Origin: Clostridia bacterium
Lineage (GTDB): Bacteria > Bacillota > Clostridia > Oscillospirales > Acutalibacteraceae
Direction of reading: 5' to 3'
NCBI GenBank assembly: GCA_030536195.1
Contig: JAUNQL010000030.1
Location: 1-9,397 of the forward strand
Length of the DNA: 9,397 nt
The notes under the pieces are model-generated. The model had not been told where the DNA came from, did no database searches, and was given only the letters and a program-made list of their open reading frames with translations. The translations under genes were made by a program, and so were the position numbers. The first letter of the stretch is position 1. Every line of letters starts with the position of its first letter. This document shows positions 1 to 6,302 of this stretch, one piece after another.

Positions 1-696
1 CTTGAGAAGATGCACTTCCATATTGGTGAGGACTACAAGGAACCAAAAGCATTTGGCATCTATAAGGACGAAAAGACAGAGAACTTTGTTGTTTATAAAA
101 ACAAAGCTGACGGTTCTCGCGCAGTACGCTACGAAGGTAAGGATGAGGCCTATGCGGTAAATGAAATTTACCAAAAGATGAAGGCCGAAATTACAGAGGA
201 GCGCGCATACAGCACCGAACACGGTGCTGGTCCATCAAATAAAAGCGATGGTGTTTCTAGCAAAAAGGTCAAGAAAATAATAATTATGGCTGTTGCCATA
301 TATATGGGCCTTTGTGTTCTGGTTTCGGCTGTTATCGCTCTTTTTGCATTCTTTACTAGTGATCCAACTAATACAGGATATTACAAGTATAATGGTGACC
401 TCTACTATCAGCGCAACGGTAGTTGGTACGTCTACGATGAGAATGCCAGTGATTGGTATAGCACAACTGTAGATTCGGAACTCGAAGAAAACTACGATAC
501 TTACTTTGAGTCCTATGGTTACGATGAATCATACGGCGGCTCCGATTACACAGAAAGTGATAGCTACCAAGAAAACTACTACGACACTGACAACAACTGG
601 GACGATGACTGGGATGACGACGACTGGGACTATGACTCAGATTGGGATTCCGGTTGGGACTCAGGATATGACAGTGATTGGGATTCAGATTGGTAA
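1..696 (+). CDS. Single-pass membrane protein with Asp/Trp/Tyr-rich C-terminal tail (5' partial)
   Basis: I do not recognise the family. The frame is open to the left edge, and the first ATG (position 10) has no ribosome binding site in the nine visible bases, so the true start probably lies outside the window. Counting from that ATG: residues 1-75 are soluble and charged; a basic KKVKK (85-89) precedes one hydrophobic helix (about 90-116); then comes a Tyr/Asn/Gly/Ser-rich stretch (123-195) with a YYKYNGDLYYQRNGSWYVY segment; the last 32 residues (197-228) are nearly all Asp, Ser, Gly, Trp and Tyr. The positive-inside rule places the N-terminal part in the cytoplasm and the acidic aromatic tail outside. 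In that tail aromatics fall every fourth residue from 208 to 228. It is not a standard LPXTG anchor or choline-binding repeat. It converges on argH across a shared terminator. The reading frame and membrane helix are clear; the function is unknown. Confidence 0.8.
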   Translation, partial: LEKMHFHIGEDYKEPKAFGIYKDEKTENFVVYKNKADGSRAVRYEGKDEAYAVNEIYQKMKAEITEERAYSTEHGAGPSNKSDGVSSKKVKKIIIMAVAIYMGLCVLVSAVIALFAFFTSDPTNTGYYKYNGDLYYQRNGSWYVYDENASDWYSTTVDSELEENYDTYFESYGYDESYGGSDYTESDSYQENYYDTDNNWDDDWDDDDWDYDSDWDSGWDSGYDSDWDSDW

Positions 697-702
697 AAAC
701 AA

Positions 703-730
703 AAGGACCAGTGGGAAACCACTGGTCCTT
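703..730. terminator. Bidirectional rho-independent terminator between the membrane-protein gene and argH
   Basis: A perfect 12-bp inverted repeat (AAGGACCAGTGG at 703-714, its complement at 719-730) encloses a GAAA tetraloop. Read on the minus strand, leaving argH, the stem is followed by TTGTTTTTACC, a good U-tract. Read on the plus strand it is followed only by ATTG after the two terminal T's, so it should be stronger for argGH than for the gene ending at 696. Its position between two convergent stop codons fits a shared terminator. Confidence 0.88.
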
Positions 731-780
731 ATTGCGTCTTGCGACAACTTTATTTATTTCGAGAAGTAGATTCTTCGAAA

Positions 781-2151
781 TTACTTTAGGAGTGCTTCGT
801 TCTGCTCAGCGCGAGCGACCACGTTCTGTGGAGCAGGAGCGCCGAGGCAGGTGCGGTCGTTAACGCACTTTTCAAGGTTGATGGCAGTGTAAACGCCATC
901 GTCGAAAAGGTCACAAACGGCCTTGTACTGCTCGAGTGGGAGTGTTTCAAGGGTTAAATTATTCTTGATGCAGAAGGCCACAAGTTCACCTGTTGCCTTG
1001 TATGCATCACGGAATGGAAGGCCCTTGGAAACGAGGAAGTCTGCGCAGTCAGTAGCGTTAATAAAGCCTTTCGCTGCGGCATTTCTCATGTTCTCCTCAA
1101 GAACAGTCATTGTGTCGATCATTGGGATGAAAGCTGTGAGACACATCCTGACTGTATCAAATGCATCAAAGATAGCTTCCTTGTCCTCCTGCATATCTTT
1201 ATTGTATGCAAGAGGAATGCCCTTCATAACTGTGAGGAGCGTCATGAGGTCACCGAAGACACGGCCAGACTTGCCACGAACGAGTTCGGCAATGTCTGGG
1301 TTCTTCTTCTGTGGCATAATGCTTGAGCCAGTTGAGAAGGCATCGTCAAGTTCAACGAACTTGAACTCCCAAGAACACCAGAGGATGATCTCCTCTGAAA
1401 AACGTGAAAGATGAACCATTACAAGGCTCAATGCGTTTGCAAGTTCAATGCAGAAATCCCTGTCGGAAACACCGTCAAGAGAGTTCATTGTAACGCCATC
1501 AAAGCCAAGTGCTTTTGCTGTCATCTCACGGTCAATATCATAAGTTGTGCCAGCGAGTGCGCCACTGCCAAGTGGGCAGTAGTTCATACGCGCTTTGGCA
1601 TCATTAAGACGGTCGATGTCACGAAGGAACATCTCAGCATATGCAAGGAGGTGGTGGCCAAATACAATTGGCTGAGCACGTTGCATATGTGTGTAGCCTG
1701 GCATTACAGTCTTGCTGTACTGCTTTGCTTTATTGCAGAGCACCTTGACGAGGTCCTCAAGCATTGGAATGAGGCTCTCAGTCTCATTGCGCAATGTGAG
1801 CCTGATATCAAGTGCTACCTGATCATTTCTTGAGCGTGATGTATGGAGGCGCTTGCCGGCGTCGCCTATCCTGCTTGTGAGTTCTCCCTCAACGAAGGTA
1901 TGGATATCCTCCGCCTCTGGGTCAATCACGAGCGCGCCGCTTTCGATATCATCGAGGATGCCCTGAAGGCCGTCAAGAATCTGATTCTTGTCATCCTCAC
2001 TGATAATACCCTGCGCGCAGAGCATAGTGGCATGTGCCATGCTGCCGGTTATATCCTCTTTGTACATACGCTGGTCAAAAGAGATTGAAGAGTTGAAATC
2101 GTTTGTCTTCTTGTCTATCTCCTTTTCAAACCTACCAGTCCAAAGTTTCAT
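781..2151 (-). CDS. argH: Argininosuccinate lyase
   Basis: Cleaves argininosuccinate to arginine and fumarate, the last step of arginine biosynthesis, as a cytoplasmic homotetramer of the fumarase/aspartase superfamily. The 456-residue length is normal. Visible family signatures, numbered from the chosen ATG, are the MKLWTGRF start, HTSRSRNDQV (about 103-112), YTHMQRAQP carrying the general catalytic histidine (about 155), and the superfamily signature GSSIMPQKKNPD (about 275-286) with the catalytic serine on its mobile loop. An in-frame GTG at 2160-2158 would add three residues. I prefer the ATG at 2151 because AAGGGTG lies 6 nt before it and because MKLW is the usual ArgH N-terminus. It follows argG by 11 nt, so both are surely on one transcript, ending at the hairpin at 703-730. 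All catalytic motifs are intact. Confidence 0.97.
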   Translation of the reverse strand: MKLWTGRFEKEIDKKTNDFNSSISFDQRMYKEDITGSMAHATMLCAQGIISEDDKNQILDGLQGILDDIESGALVIDPEAEDIHTFVEGELTSRIGDAGKRLHTSRSRNDQVALDIRLTLRNETESLIPMLEDLVKVLCNKAKQYSKTVMPGYTHMQRAQPIVFGHHLLAYAEMFLRDIDRLNDAKARMNYCPLGSGALAGTTYDIDREMTAKALGFDGVTMNSLDGVSDRDFCIELANALSLVMVHLSRFSEEIILWCSWEFKFVELDDAFSTGSSIMPQKKNPDIAELVRGKSGRVFGDLMTLLTVMKGIPLAYNKDMQEDKEAIFDAFDTVRMCLTAFIPMIDTMTVLEENMRNAAAKGFINATDCADFLVSKGLPFRDAYKATGELVAFCIKNNLTLETLPLEQYKAVCDLFDDGVYTAINLEKCVNDRTCLGAPAPQNVVARAEQNEALLK

Positions 2152-2157
2152 TTTATT

Positions 2158-2164
2158 CACCCTT
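2158..2164 (-). promoter_or_regulatory. argH ribosome binding site overlapping the argG stop codon
   Basis: On the minus strand AAGGGTG lies 6 nt before the ATG at 2151 and overlaps the argG TAA (read as TAAGGGTG). This decides the argH start in favour of the ATG over the GTG at 2160, which lies inside the site itself. Stop-codon overlap suggests translational coupling of argG and argH. Confidence 0.7.
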
Positions 2165-3392
2165 ATTTGTTCTGTGCATCCATCATTGCTTTAACCTTGA
2201 TTGGAAGGCCAAAGAGGTTGATGAATCCAGCTGAGTCAGCCTGGTTGTATACCTCATCCTCATCGAATGTTGCGAACTCAGGATTGTAAAGTGAGTAAGG
2301 TGATGTTACACCAGCATTAATCATGTTGCCCTTGTAGAGTTTAAGCTTAACTGTACCTGTGCAGTTTTCTGTTGCCTTGTCTACGAAAGCTGAGATAGCC
2401 TCACGAAGTGGAGTGTACCACTGGCCGTTGTAAACAACTTCGCCAAGTGTGATAGCCATCTTCTGCATCTCATGTGCTGTGTACTTATCAAGTGTGATTG
2501 TCTTAAGTACGTCGAGAGCCTTGTAGAGGATTGTTCCACCAGGAGTCTCGTATACGCCACGGCTCTTCATACCAACGAGTCTGTTCTCAACTACGTCGAG
2601 AAGACCAATGCCGTTTGCACCACCGATTTCGTTGAGCTTTAAGATGATATCTTTCATGCTCATCTTCTCACCGTTAAGTGCAACTGGCTTACCAGCCTCA
2701 AAGTCAAGTGTGATGTATGTAGGAGCATCAGGAGCCTTGAGTGGAGAAACAGTCATCTCAAGGAAGCCTTCCTTCTCATACTGTGGCTCGTTTGCTGGAT
2801 CCTCAAGGTCAAGTCCCTCATGTGAAAGATGCCAGAAGTTCTTGTCCTTTGAATAGTTTGTCTCTCTGTTTATCTTAAGAGGTACATTGTGTGCCTCTGC
2901 ATATTCGATTTCTTCTTCTCTTGATTTGATTGACCACTCTCTCCATGGAGCGATGATCTTCATATCAGGTGCGAATGCCTTGATTGTGAGTTCAAAACGT
3001 ACCTGGTCATTTCCCTTACCTGTGCAGCCATGGCAGATAGCGTCAGCGCCCTCTGCGATAGCGATTTCAGCAAGTCTCTTGGCAATTGCTGGTCTTGCAA
3101 AAGATGTACCAAGGAGATAGTCCTCATACTTTGCGCCAGCCTTAAGGCAAGGAAGAATAAATTCATCTGCAAATACGTCTGTTAAGTCCTCAACATAGAG
3201 CTTTGAAGCGCCTGTCTTGAGAGCTTTTTCCTCAAGTCCTTCAAGTTCATCAGCCTGGCCAACATTACCAGAAACTGCGATAACTTCGCAGTTGTTGTAG
3301 TTTTCCTTGAGCCAAGGAATGATAATTGAAGTGTCGAGTCCGCCAGAATATGCAAGAACTACTTTTTTGATTTGTGATTTGTCGAGTGCCAT
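2163..3392 (-). CDS. argG: Argininosuccinate synthase
   Basis: Joins citrulline and aspartate with ATP to give argininosuccinate, the penultimate step of arginine synthesis, in the cytoplasm. The 409-residue product carries the N-type ATP pyrophosphatase PP-loop AYSGGLDTS (14-22), GTSFARP (95-101), the HGCTGKGNDQVRFE signature (121-134) and a WHLSHEGLDLEDP segment (187-199) typical of the family. The frame stays open to 3500, but the extra 36 codons would cover the promoter and read as AT-rich, non-conserved residues. The ATG at 3392 has AGAGG 9 nt upstream and starts MALDKSQIKKVVLAYSGG, the expected ArgG N-terminus. It is the first gene of argGH, transcribed away from secA from a promoter at 3438-3466 that is probably under arginine repressor control. 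Intact and well conserved. Confidence 0.97.
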   Translation of the reverse strand: MALDKSQIKKVVLAYSGGLDTSIIIPWLKENYNNCEVIAVSGNVGQADELEGLEEKALKTGASKLYVEDLTDVFADEFILPCLKAGAKYEDYLLGTSFARPAIAKRLAEIAIAEGADAICHGCTGKGNDQVRFELTIKAFAPDMKIIAPWREWSIKSREEEIEYAEAHNVPLKINRETNYSKDKNFWHLSHEGLDLEDPANEPQYEKEGFLEMTVSPLKAPDAPTYITLDFEAGKPVALNGEKMSMKDIILKLNEIGGANGIGLLDVVENRLVGMKSRGVYETPGGTILYKALDVLKTITLDKYTAHEMQKMAITLGEVVYNGQWYTPLREAISAFVDKATENCTGTVKLKLYKGNMINAGVTSPYSLYNPEFATFDEDEVYNQADSAGFINLFGLPIKVKAMMDAQNK

Positions 3393-3401
3393 AAATTTGT
3401 A

Positions 3402-3406
3402 CCTCT
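3402..3406 (-). promoter_or_regulatory. argG ribosome binding site
   Basis: The minus strand reads GAGAAGAGGT (3410-3401), with core AGAGG 9 nt before the ATG at 3392. It fixes the argG start and excludes the longer reading frame that begins at 3500. Confidence 0.75.
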
Positions 3407-3430
3407 TCTCATAAATTGAAATAAATAAAG

Positions 3431-3501
3431 TATGCTTATTATATTCACTTGTTTGCATAAAGTCAAGTATTTTATGCAAAATTTTTGCATAAATATTCAA
3501 T
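3431..3501. promoter_or_regulatory. Candidate ArgR/AhrC operator cluster in the argG promoter
   Basis: The decamer TTTGCATAAA occurs at 3452-3461 and 3484-3493, and its exact inverse at 3471-3480. The last two form a perfect 23-bp palindrome (3471-3493). TTTGCATAAATATTCAAT at 3484-3501 fits the arginine repressor ARG box, wnTGAATwwwwATTCAnw, at 13 of 14 core positions, the exception being C in place of A in the left half. A weaker box with the same right half (ATTCA at 3443-3447) covers the -10. Known ARG boxes tolerate TGCA-type halves, and repressor hexamers bind paired boxes, which fits argininosuccinate genes. The regulator's identity is inferred; no argR gene is in the window. Confidence 0.6.
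3438..3466 (-). promoter_or_regulatory. argGH sigma-A promoter
   Basis: On the minus strand TTGACT (-35, 3466-3461) and a perfect TATAAT (-10, 3443-3438) are separated by 17 bp, the ideal spacing. Transcription should start near 3431-3432, leaving a leader of about 40 nt that holds the ribosome binding site and no room for a T-box or riboswitch. Operator-like repeats lie in the spacer, over the -10, and just upstream of the -35, so the promoter looks strong but repressible. Confidence 0.82.
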
Positions 3502-3502
3502 A

Positions 3503-3550
3503 GTGATTTACAGCCTATTTCGTGATATACTAATAATGTATGTTTATAAT
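3503..3550 (+). promoter_or_regulatory. Probable secA promoter region
   Basis: The divergent intergenic region must hold the secA promoter, but no single choice is clean. An extended -10, TGATATACT (3523-3531), stands without a good -35. A perfect TATAAT (3545-3550) also lacks a matching -35. TTTACA (3507-3512) could pair with AATAAT (3532-3537) over a long 19-bp spacer. I favour the extended -10. The ARG-like box ends only about 20 bp upstream of it. Confidence 0.4.
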
Positions 3551-3566
3551 TTATTCTTTTAATTTT

Positions 3567-3573
3567 AAAGGAG
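3567..3573 (+). promoter_or_regulatory. secA ribosome binding site
   Basis: AAAGGAG lies before the ATG at 3586 with a 12-nt gap, longer than usual. No closer in-frame start exists, and MGLIKSLFGDYSSKQVKK is a typical SecA N-terminus, so the start stands. Confidence 0.6.
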
Positions 3574-3585
3574 TCAAAAAATCAA

Positions 3586-4539
3586 ATGGGACTTATTAAA
3601 TCTTTATTCGGAGATTATTCATCTAAGCAAGTTAAAAAGATGAATCCTATAAAAGACAAGGTGTTAGCTCTTGAGGAAGAGTATCGCGCAATGAGCGATG
3701 ACGAACTCAAGGCTGTTACTCCTGCACTCAAGGAACGCCTTGCAAATGGCGAAACTCTTGATGACATTCTTCCAGAGGCATTTGCCGCATGCGTCGAGGC
3801 ATCTGACCGTGTTCTCGGCATGCGCCATTACCCTGTTCAGATTCTCGGTGGTATCATCCTCCACAACGGCGGTATCTCAGAGATGAAAACTGGTGAAGGT
3901 AAGACACTCGTTGCTACCCTCCCAGCTTACTTAAACGCACTCGCTGGCAACGGCGTTCACATCGTAACCGTTAACGATTACCTTGCACGTCGTGACTCTG
4001 AGTGGATGGGCAAGGTTTACCGTTTCCTCGGTCTCTCCGTTGGCCTTATCGTTAACGGTCTCGATACAGAGGAACGCCGCAAGGCATACAATGCCGACAT
4101 CACTTATGGTACAAACAACGAGTTTGGTTTTGACTACCTTCGTGACAACATGGTTTCCTACAAGAAGGACAAGGTACAGAGAAAACCATTCTATGCAATC
4201 GTCGATGAGGTCGACTCCATCCTTATCGATGAGGCTCGTACACCACTTATCATTTCCGGCATGGGCACAGAGTCAACAGAACTCTACAAGCTCGCTAATA
4301 ACTTTGTTAAGGGCCTCTCAATGACCAAGATCAAAGAGCAGGATTCTAAGCAAGAATACGAGGACGCTGGTGACGGCGACTACATCGTAGATGAAAAGGC
4401 CAAGACAGCAACCCTTGCTCAGAGCGGTGTTGCCAAGGCTGAGAAATACTTCAACATTGAAAACCTTATGGATGCTGAGAACTCAACAATTCTCCACCAT
4501 ATCAACCAGGCCATCAAGGCACACGGCGTTACGTTGTAA
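3586..4539 (+). CDS. secA: Preprotein translocase ATPase SecA, N-terminal part (frame broken)
   Basis: SecA is the cytoplasmic motor that pushes unfolded preproteins through SecYEG by ATP hydrolysis. This frame holds the first 314 or so residues: the N-terminal helix MGLIKSLFGD, Walker A KTGEGKT (101-107), the VTVNDYLARRD segment (128-137), the Walker B DEVD box (207-210), LIDEARTPLIISG (213-225) and much of the preprotein cross-linking domain, ending INQAIKAHG. It then runs into VTL and a stop (4537-4539) where the family continues with roughly eight residues ending DVD, then YVVKDGEV. That continuation resumes in another frame at 4530. SecA is essential and normally about 840-950 residues, so a 317-residue product could not function. 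I read this as the front of one secA gene carrying a short deletion or a sequence error, not as a separate gene. Confidence 0.93.
   Translation: MGLIKSLFGDYSSKQVKKMNPIKDKVLALEEEYRAMSDDELKAVTPALKERLANGETLDDILPEAFAACVEASDRVLGMRHYPVQILGGIILHNGGISEMKTGEGKTLVATLPAYLNALAGNGVHIVTVNDYLARRDSEWMGKVYRFLGLSVGLIVNGLDTEERRKAYNADITYGTNNEFGFDYLRDNMVSYKKDKVQRKPFYAIVDEVDSILIDEARTPLIISGMGTESTELYKLANNFVKGLSMTKIKEQDSKQEYEDAGDGDYIVDEKAKTATLAQSGVAKAEKYFNIENLMDAENSTILHHINQAIKAHGVTL
4524..4539 (+). other. Frame break in secA (about 19 nt missing)
   Basis: At about 4529/4530 the SecA reading passes from the frame starting at 3586 to the frame one base back. Before it the protein reads AHG; after it, YVVKDGEVLIVDEFTGR. 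In E. coli and B. subtilis SecA, as I recall them, eight residues separate the conserved His from the Tyr (ALFTRDVD and VAMQKDVD). Here only five bases, ggcgt, fill that space, so about 19 nt are absent: six codons plus one base. Both flanks are perfectly conserved SecA. Confidence 0.8.
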
Positions 4540-6299
4540 AAGACGGCGAAGTACTCATCGTCGATGAGTTCACAGGCCGTATCATGCTCGGCCGTCGTTA
4601 CAACGAAGGCCTCCACCAGGCAATCGAGGCAAAGGAGAACGTAAACGTTCGCCGTGAGTCTAAAACTCTTGCAACAATTACATTCCAGAACTACTTCCGT
4701 CTCTATGACAAGCTCGCTGGTATGACAGGTACAGCTATGACAGAGGCAGACGAGTTCTCTGAGATTTATGGCCTCTACCCTGTTGAGGTACCTACAAATA
4801 AACCAATGATCCGTATCGACAACCCTGACGTTGTTTACAAGACAGAGGTTGCCAAGTTCAACGCAGTTATCGACCGTATCGTTGAATGCCACGAGAAGGG
4901 ACAGCCTGTACTTGTTGGTACAATCAACATTGAAAAGTCAGAGCTCCTTTCTAAGATGCTTAAAAAGCACGGCATCAAGCACGAAGTACTTAATGCGAAA
5001 AACCACGAGCGCGAGGCTGAGATCATCGCGCAGGCTGGTAAGTTTGGTGCAGTTACAATCGCAACAAACATGGCCGGTCGTGGTACCGATATTATGCTGG
5101 GTGGTAACCCAGAGTTCCTTGCAAAGGCAAAACTTCGTCAGAAGGGTTACACCGACGAAGTAATTGCAGAGGCAACCGGCTTTGCAAACACTGATGATGA
5201 AGAAATCCTGAATGCCCGTGCCGACTTTGCTCAGTTCGAAGCAGAGTTCAAGGATGAAATCAAGGACGAAGCTGAGCAAGTTAAGAACGCAGGCGGTCTC
5301 TACATCATCGGCACCGAGCGCCATGAGGCACGCCGAATCGACAACCAGTTACGTGGTCGTTCCGGTCGTCAGGGCGACCCTGGTGAATCCCAGTTCTTCC
5401 TCTCAATGGAAGACGACCTTCTCCGTCTCTTCGGCGGCGAGCGTATGTATAGAGTAATGGAAGCCCTCAACGTTGATGAGGACCTCCCAATTGAAGTTAA
5501 GATTCTCTCTAACACAGTAGAATCAGCTCAGAAGAAACTCGAGTCTCAGAACTATGCTATTCGTAAGCACGTCCTCCAATACGACGATGTTATGAACAAG
5601 CAGCGTGAGATTATCTATACTCAGCGTGACCAAGTTCTCGACGAGATGGATCTCCATGAAAAGATCCTTTCAATGTACGACGAGACTGTTGATCAGAACA
5701 TGTCACTTTACTGTCCAAAGGGCCAAGAGGAATCTTGGAACCTCGCTGGACTTCGTGAATACTATCTCGGTTGGATGCTCACTCCAGACGATGACCTTAA
5801 GGGCAAGGATGCAGATGAAATTTCTGAATTCCTTCTTACTCGTGGTCATGAACTCTATGAGAAGCGTGAGGCCGAATTCGGTTCAGAAATTATGCGTGAC
5901 CTTGAACGTATGATTCTCCTTCGTAACGTTGATATGAACTGGATGGATCACATCGACGCTATGGAAGAACTCAAGAAGGGTATCGGCCTTAGAGCATACG
6001 CTCAGAAGGACCCTGTAGTAATGTTCAAGTTCGAGAGCTTTGACATCTTTGATGAGATGACAGCTACAATCCGTGAAAACACTGTTCGCCAGCTCTTTAC
6101 TGTTCGTGTTCAGAAGAACGAAGAGGTTAAGCGTGAACAAGTTGCAAAAGTTACTGGAACAAGCGGTGGCGATGGAACAGACACAAAGCGCCCAGTTGTT
6201 AGAAAGGGCGACAAGGTTGGTCCTAACGATCCATGTCCATGCGGTTCTGGTAAAAAGTATAAAAAGTGTTGTATGTTAAAGGACAACGCGGAGAGCTAA
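4530..6299 (+). CDS. secA: Preprotein translocase ATPase SecA, C-terminal part (frame broken)
   Basis: This continues SecA in the second frame: YVVKDGEVLIVDEFTGR, then from the first ATG (4584) GRRYNEGLHQAIEAKE, the TITFQNYFRLYDKLAGMTGTA segment, GQPVLVGT, VLNAKNHEREA, ATNMAGRGTDI (5061-5093), the arginine-finger motif QLRGRSGRQGDPG (5346-5384), the helical scaffold and wing, and a SEC-C zinc motif CPCGSGKKYKKCC (6234-6272) that in other bacteria binds SecB or ribosomes. An insert of about 60 residues sits between GTDIMLGG and the GGLYIIGTERHE motif; similar inserts occur in clostridial and actinobacterial SecA. The ATG at 4584 has no ribosome binding site, so independent translation is unlikely. 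Apart from the junction at 4530 it is intact; both parts total about 903 residues. A site for the next gene lies within its last codons. Confidence 0.93.
   Translation, partial: YVVKDGEVLIVDEFTGRIMLGRRYNEGLHQAIEAKENVNVRRESKTLATITFQNYFRLYDKLAGMTGTAMTEADEFSEIYGLYPVEVPTNKPMIRIDNPDVVYKTEVAKFNAVIDRIVECHEKGQPVLVGTINIEKSELLSKMLKKHGIKHEVLNAKNHEREAEIIAQAGKFGAVTIATNMAGRGTDIMLGGNPEFLAKAKLRQKGYTDEVIAEATGFANTDDEEILNARADFAQFEAEFKDEIKDEAEQVKNAGGLYIIGTERHEARRIDNQLRGRSGRQGDPGESQFFLSMEDDLLRLFGGERMYRVMEALNVDEDLPIEVKILSNTVESAQKKLESQNYAIRKHVLQYDDVMNKQREIIYTQRDQVLDEMDLHEKILSMYDETVDQNMSLYCPKGQEESWNLAGLREYYLGWMLTPDDDLKGKDADEISEFLLTRGHELYEKREAEFGSEIMRDLERMILLRNVDMNWMDHIDAMEELKKGIGLRAYAQKDPVVMFKFESFDIFDEMTATIRENTVRQLFTVRVQKNEEVKREQVAKVTGTSGGDGTDTKRPVVRKGDKVGPNDPCPCGSGKKYKKCCMLKDNAES
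6290..6293 (+). promoter_or_regulatory. Ribosome binding site for the first GGDEF gene, inside the end of secA
   Basis: GGAG lies in the last secA codons, 9 nt before the ATG at 6303. There is no space for a promoter between the genes, so the cyclase gene depends on transcription through secA or on a promoter inside it. Confidence 0.7.
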
Positions 6300-6302
6300 T
6301 TT

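Noticed and set aside
757..780. Second hairpin just after the argH stop (TTTCGA...TCGAAA with a bulge)
   Set aside because: The stem is short, interrupted by a bulged base and not followed by a T-run on either strand; the perfect hairpin at 703-730 is the better terminator.
923..2088. Several plus-strand open frames of 80-163 codons across argH
   Set aside because: They lie antisense to an intact, highly conserved argH, lack ribosome binding sites and show no domain-like composition; they are shadows of its codon usage.
3471..3493. The 23-bp palindrome read as a terminator
   Set aside because: It is almost entirely A/T, lies upstream of two divergent genes and matches dispersed half-sites, so an operator is the better reading.
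3393..3500. N-terminal extension of argG to an ATG at 3500
   Set aside because: It would run through the TTGACT-TATAAT promoter and the operator repeats, has no ribosome binding site, and adds residues absent from the family.
4524..4545. Programmed -1 frameshift to restore SecA
   Set aside because: No slippery heptamer occurs before the stop, and shifting frame would still omit six conserved residues including DVD.
4584..4586. Separate start for a stand-alone C-terminal SecA protein
   Set aside because: No Shine-Dalgarno sequence precedes this ATG and the SecA homology continues upstream in the same frame to 4530.
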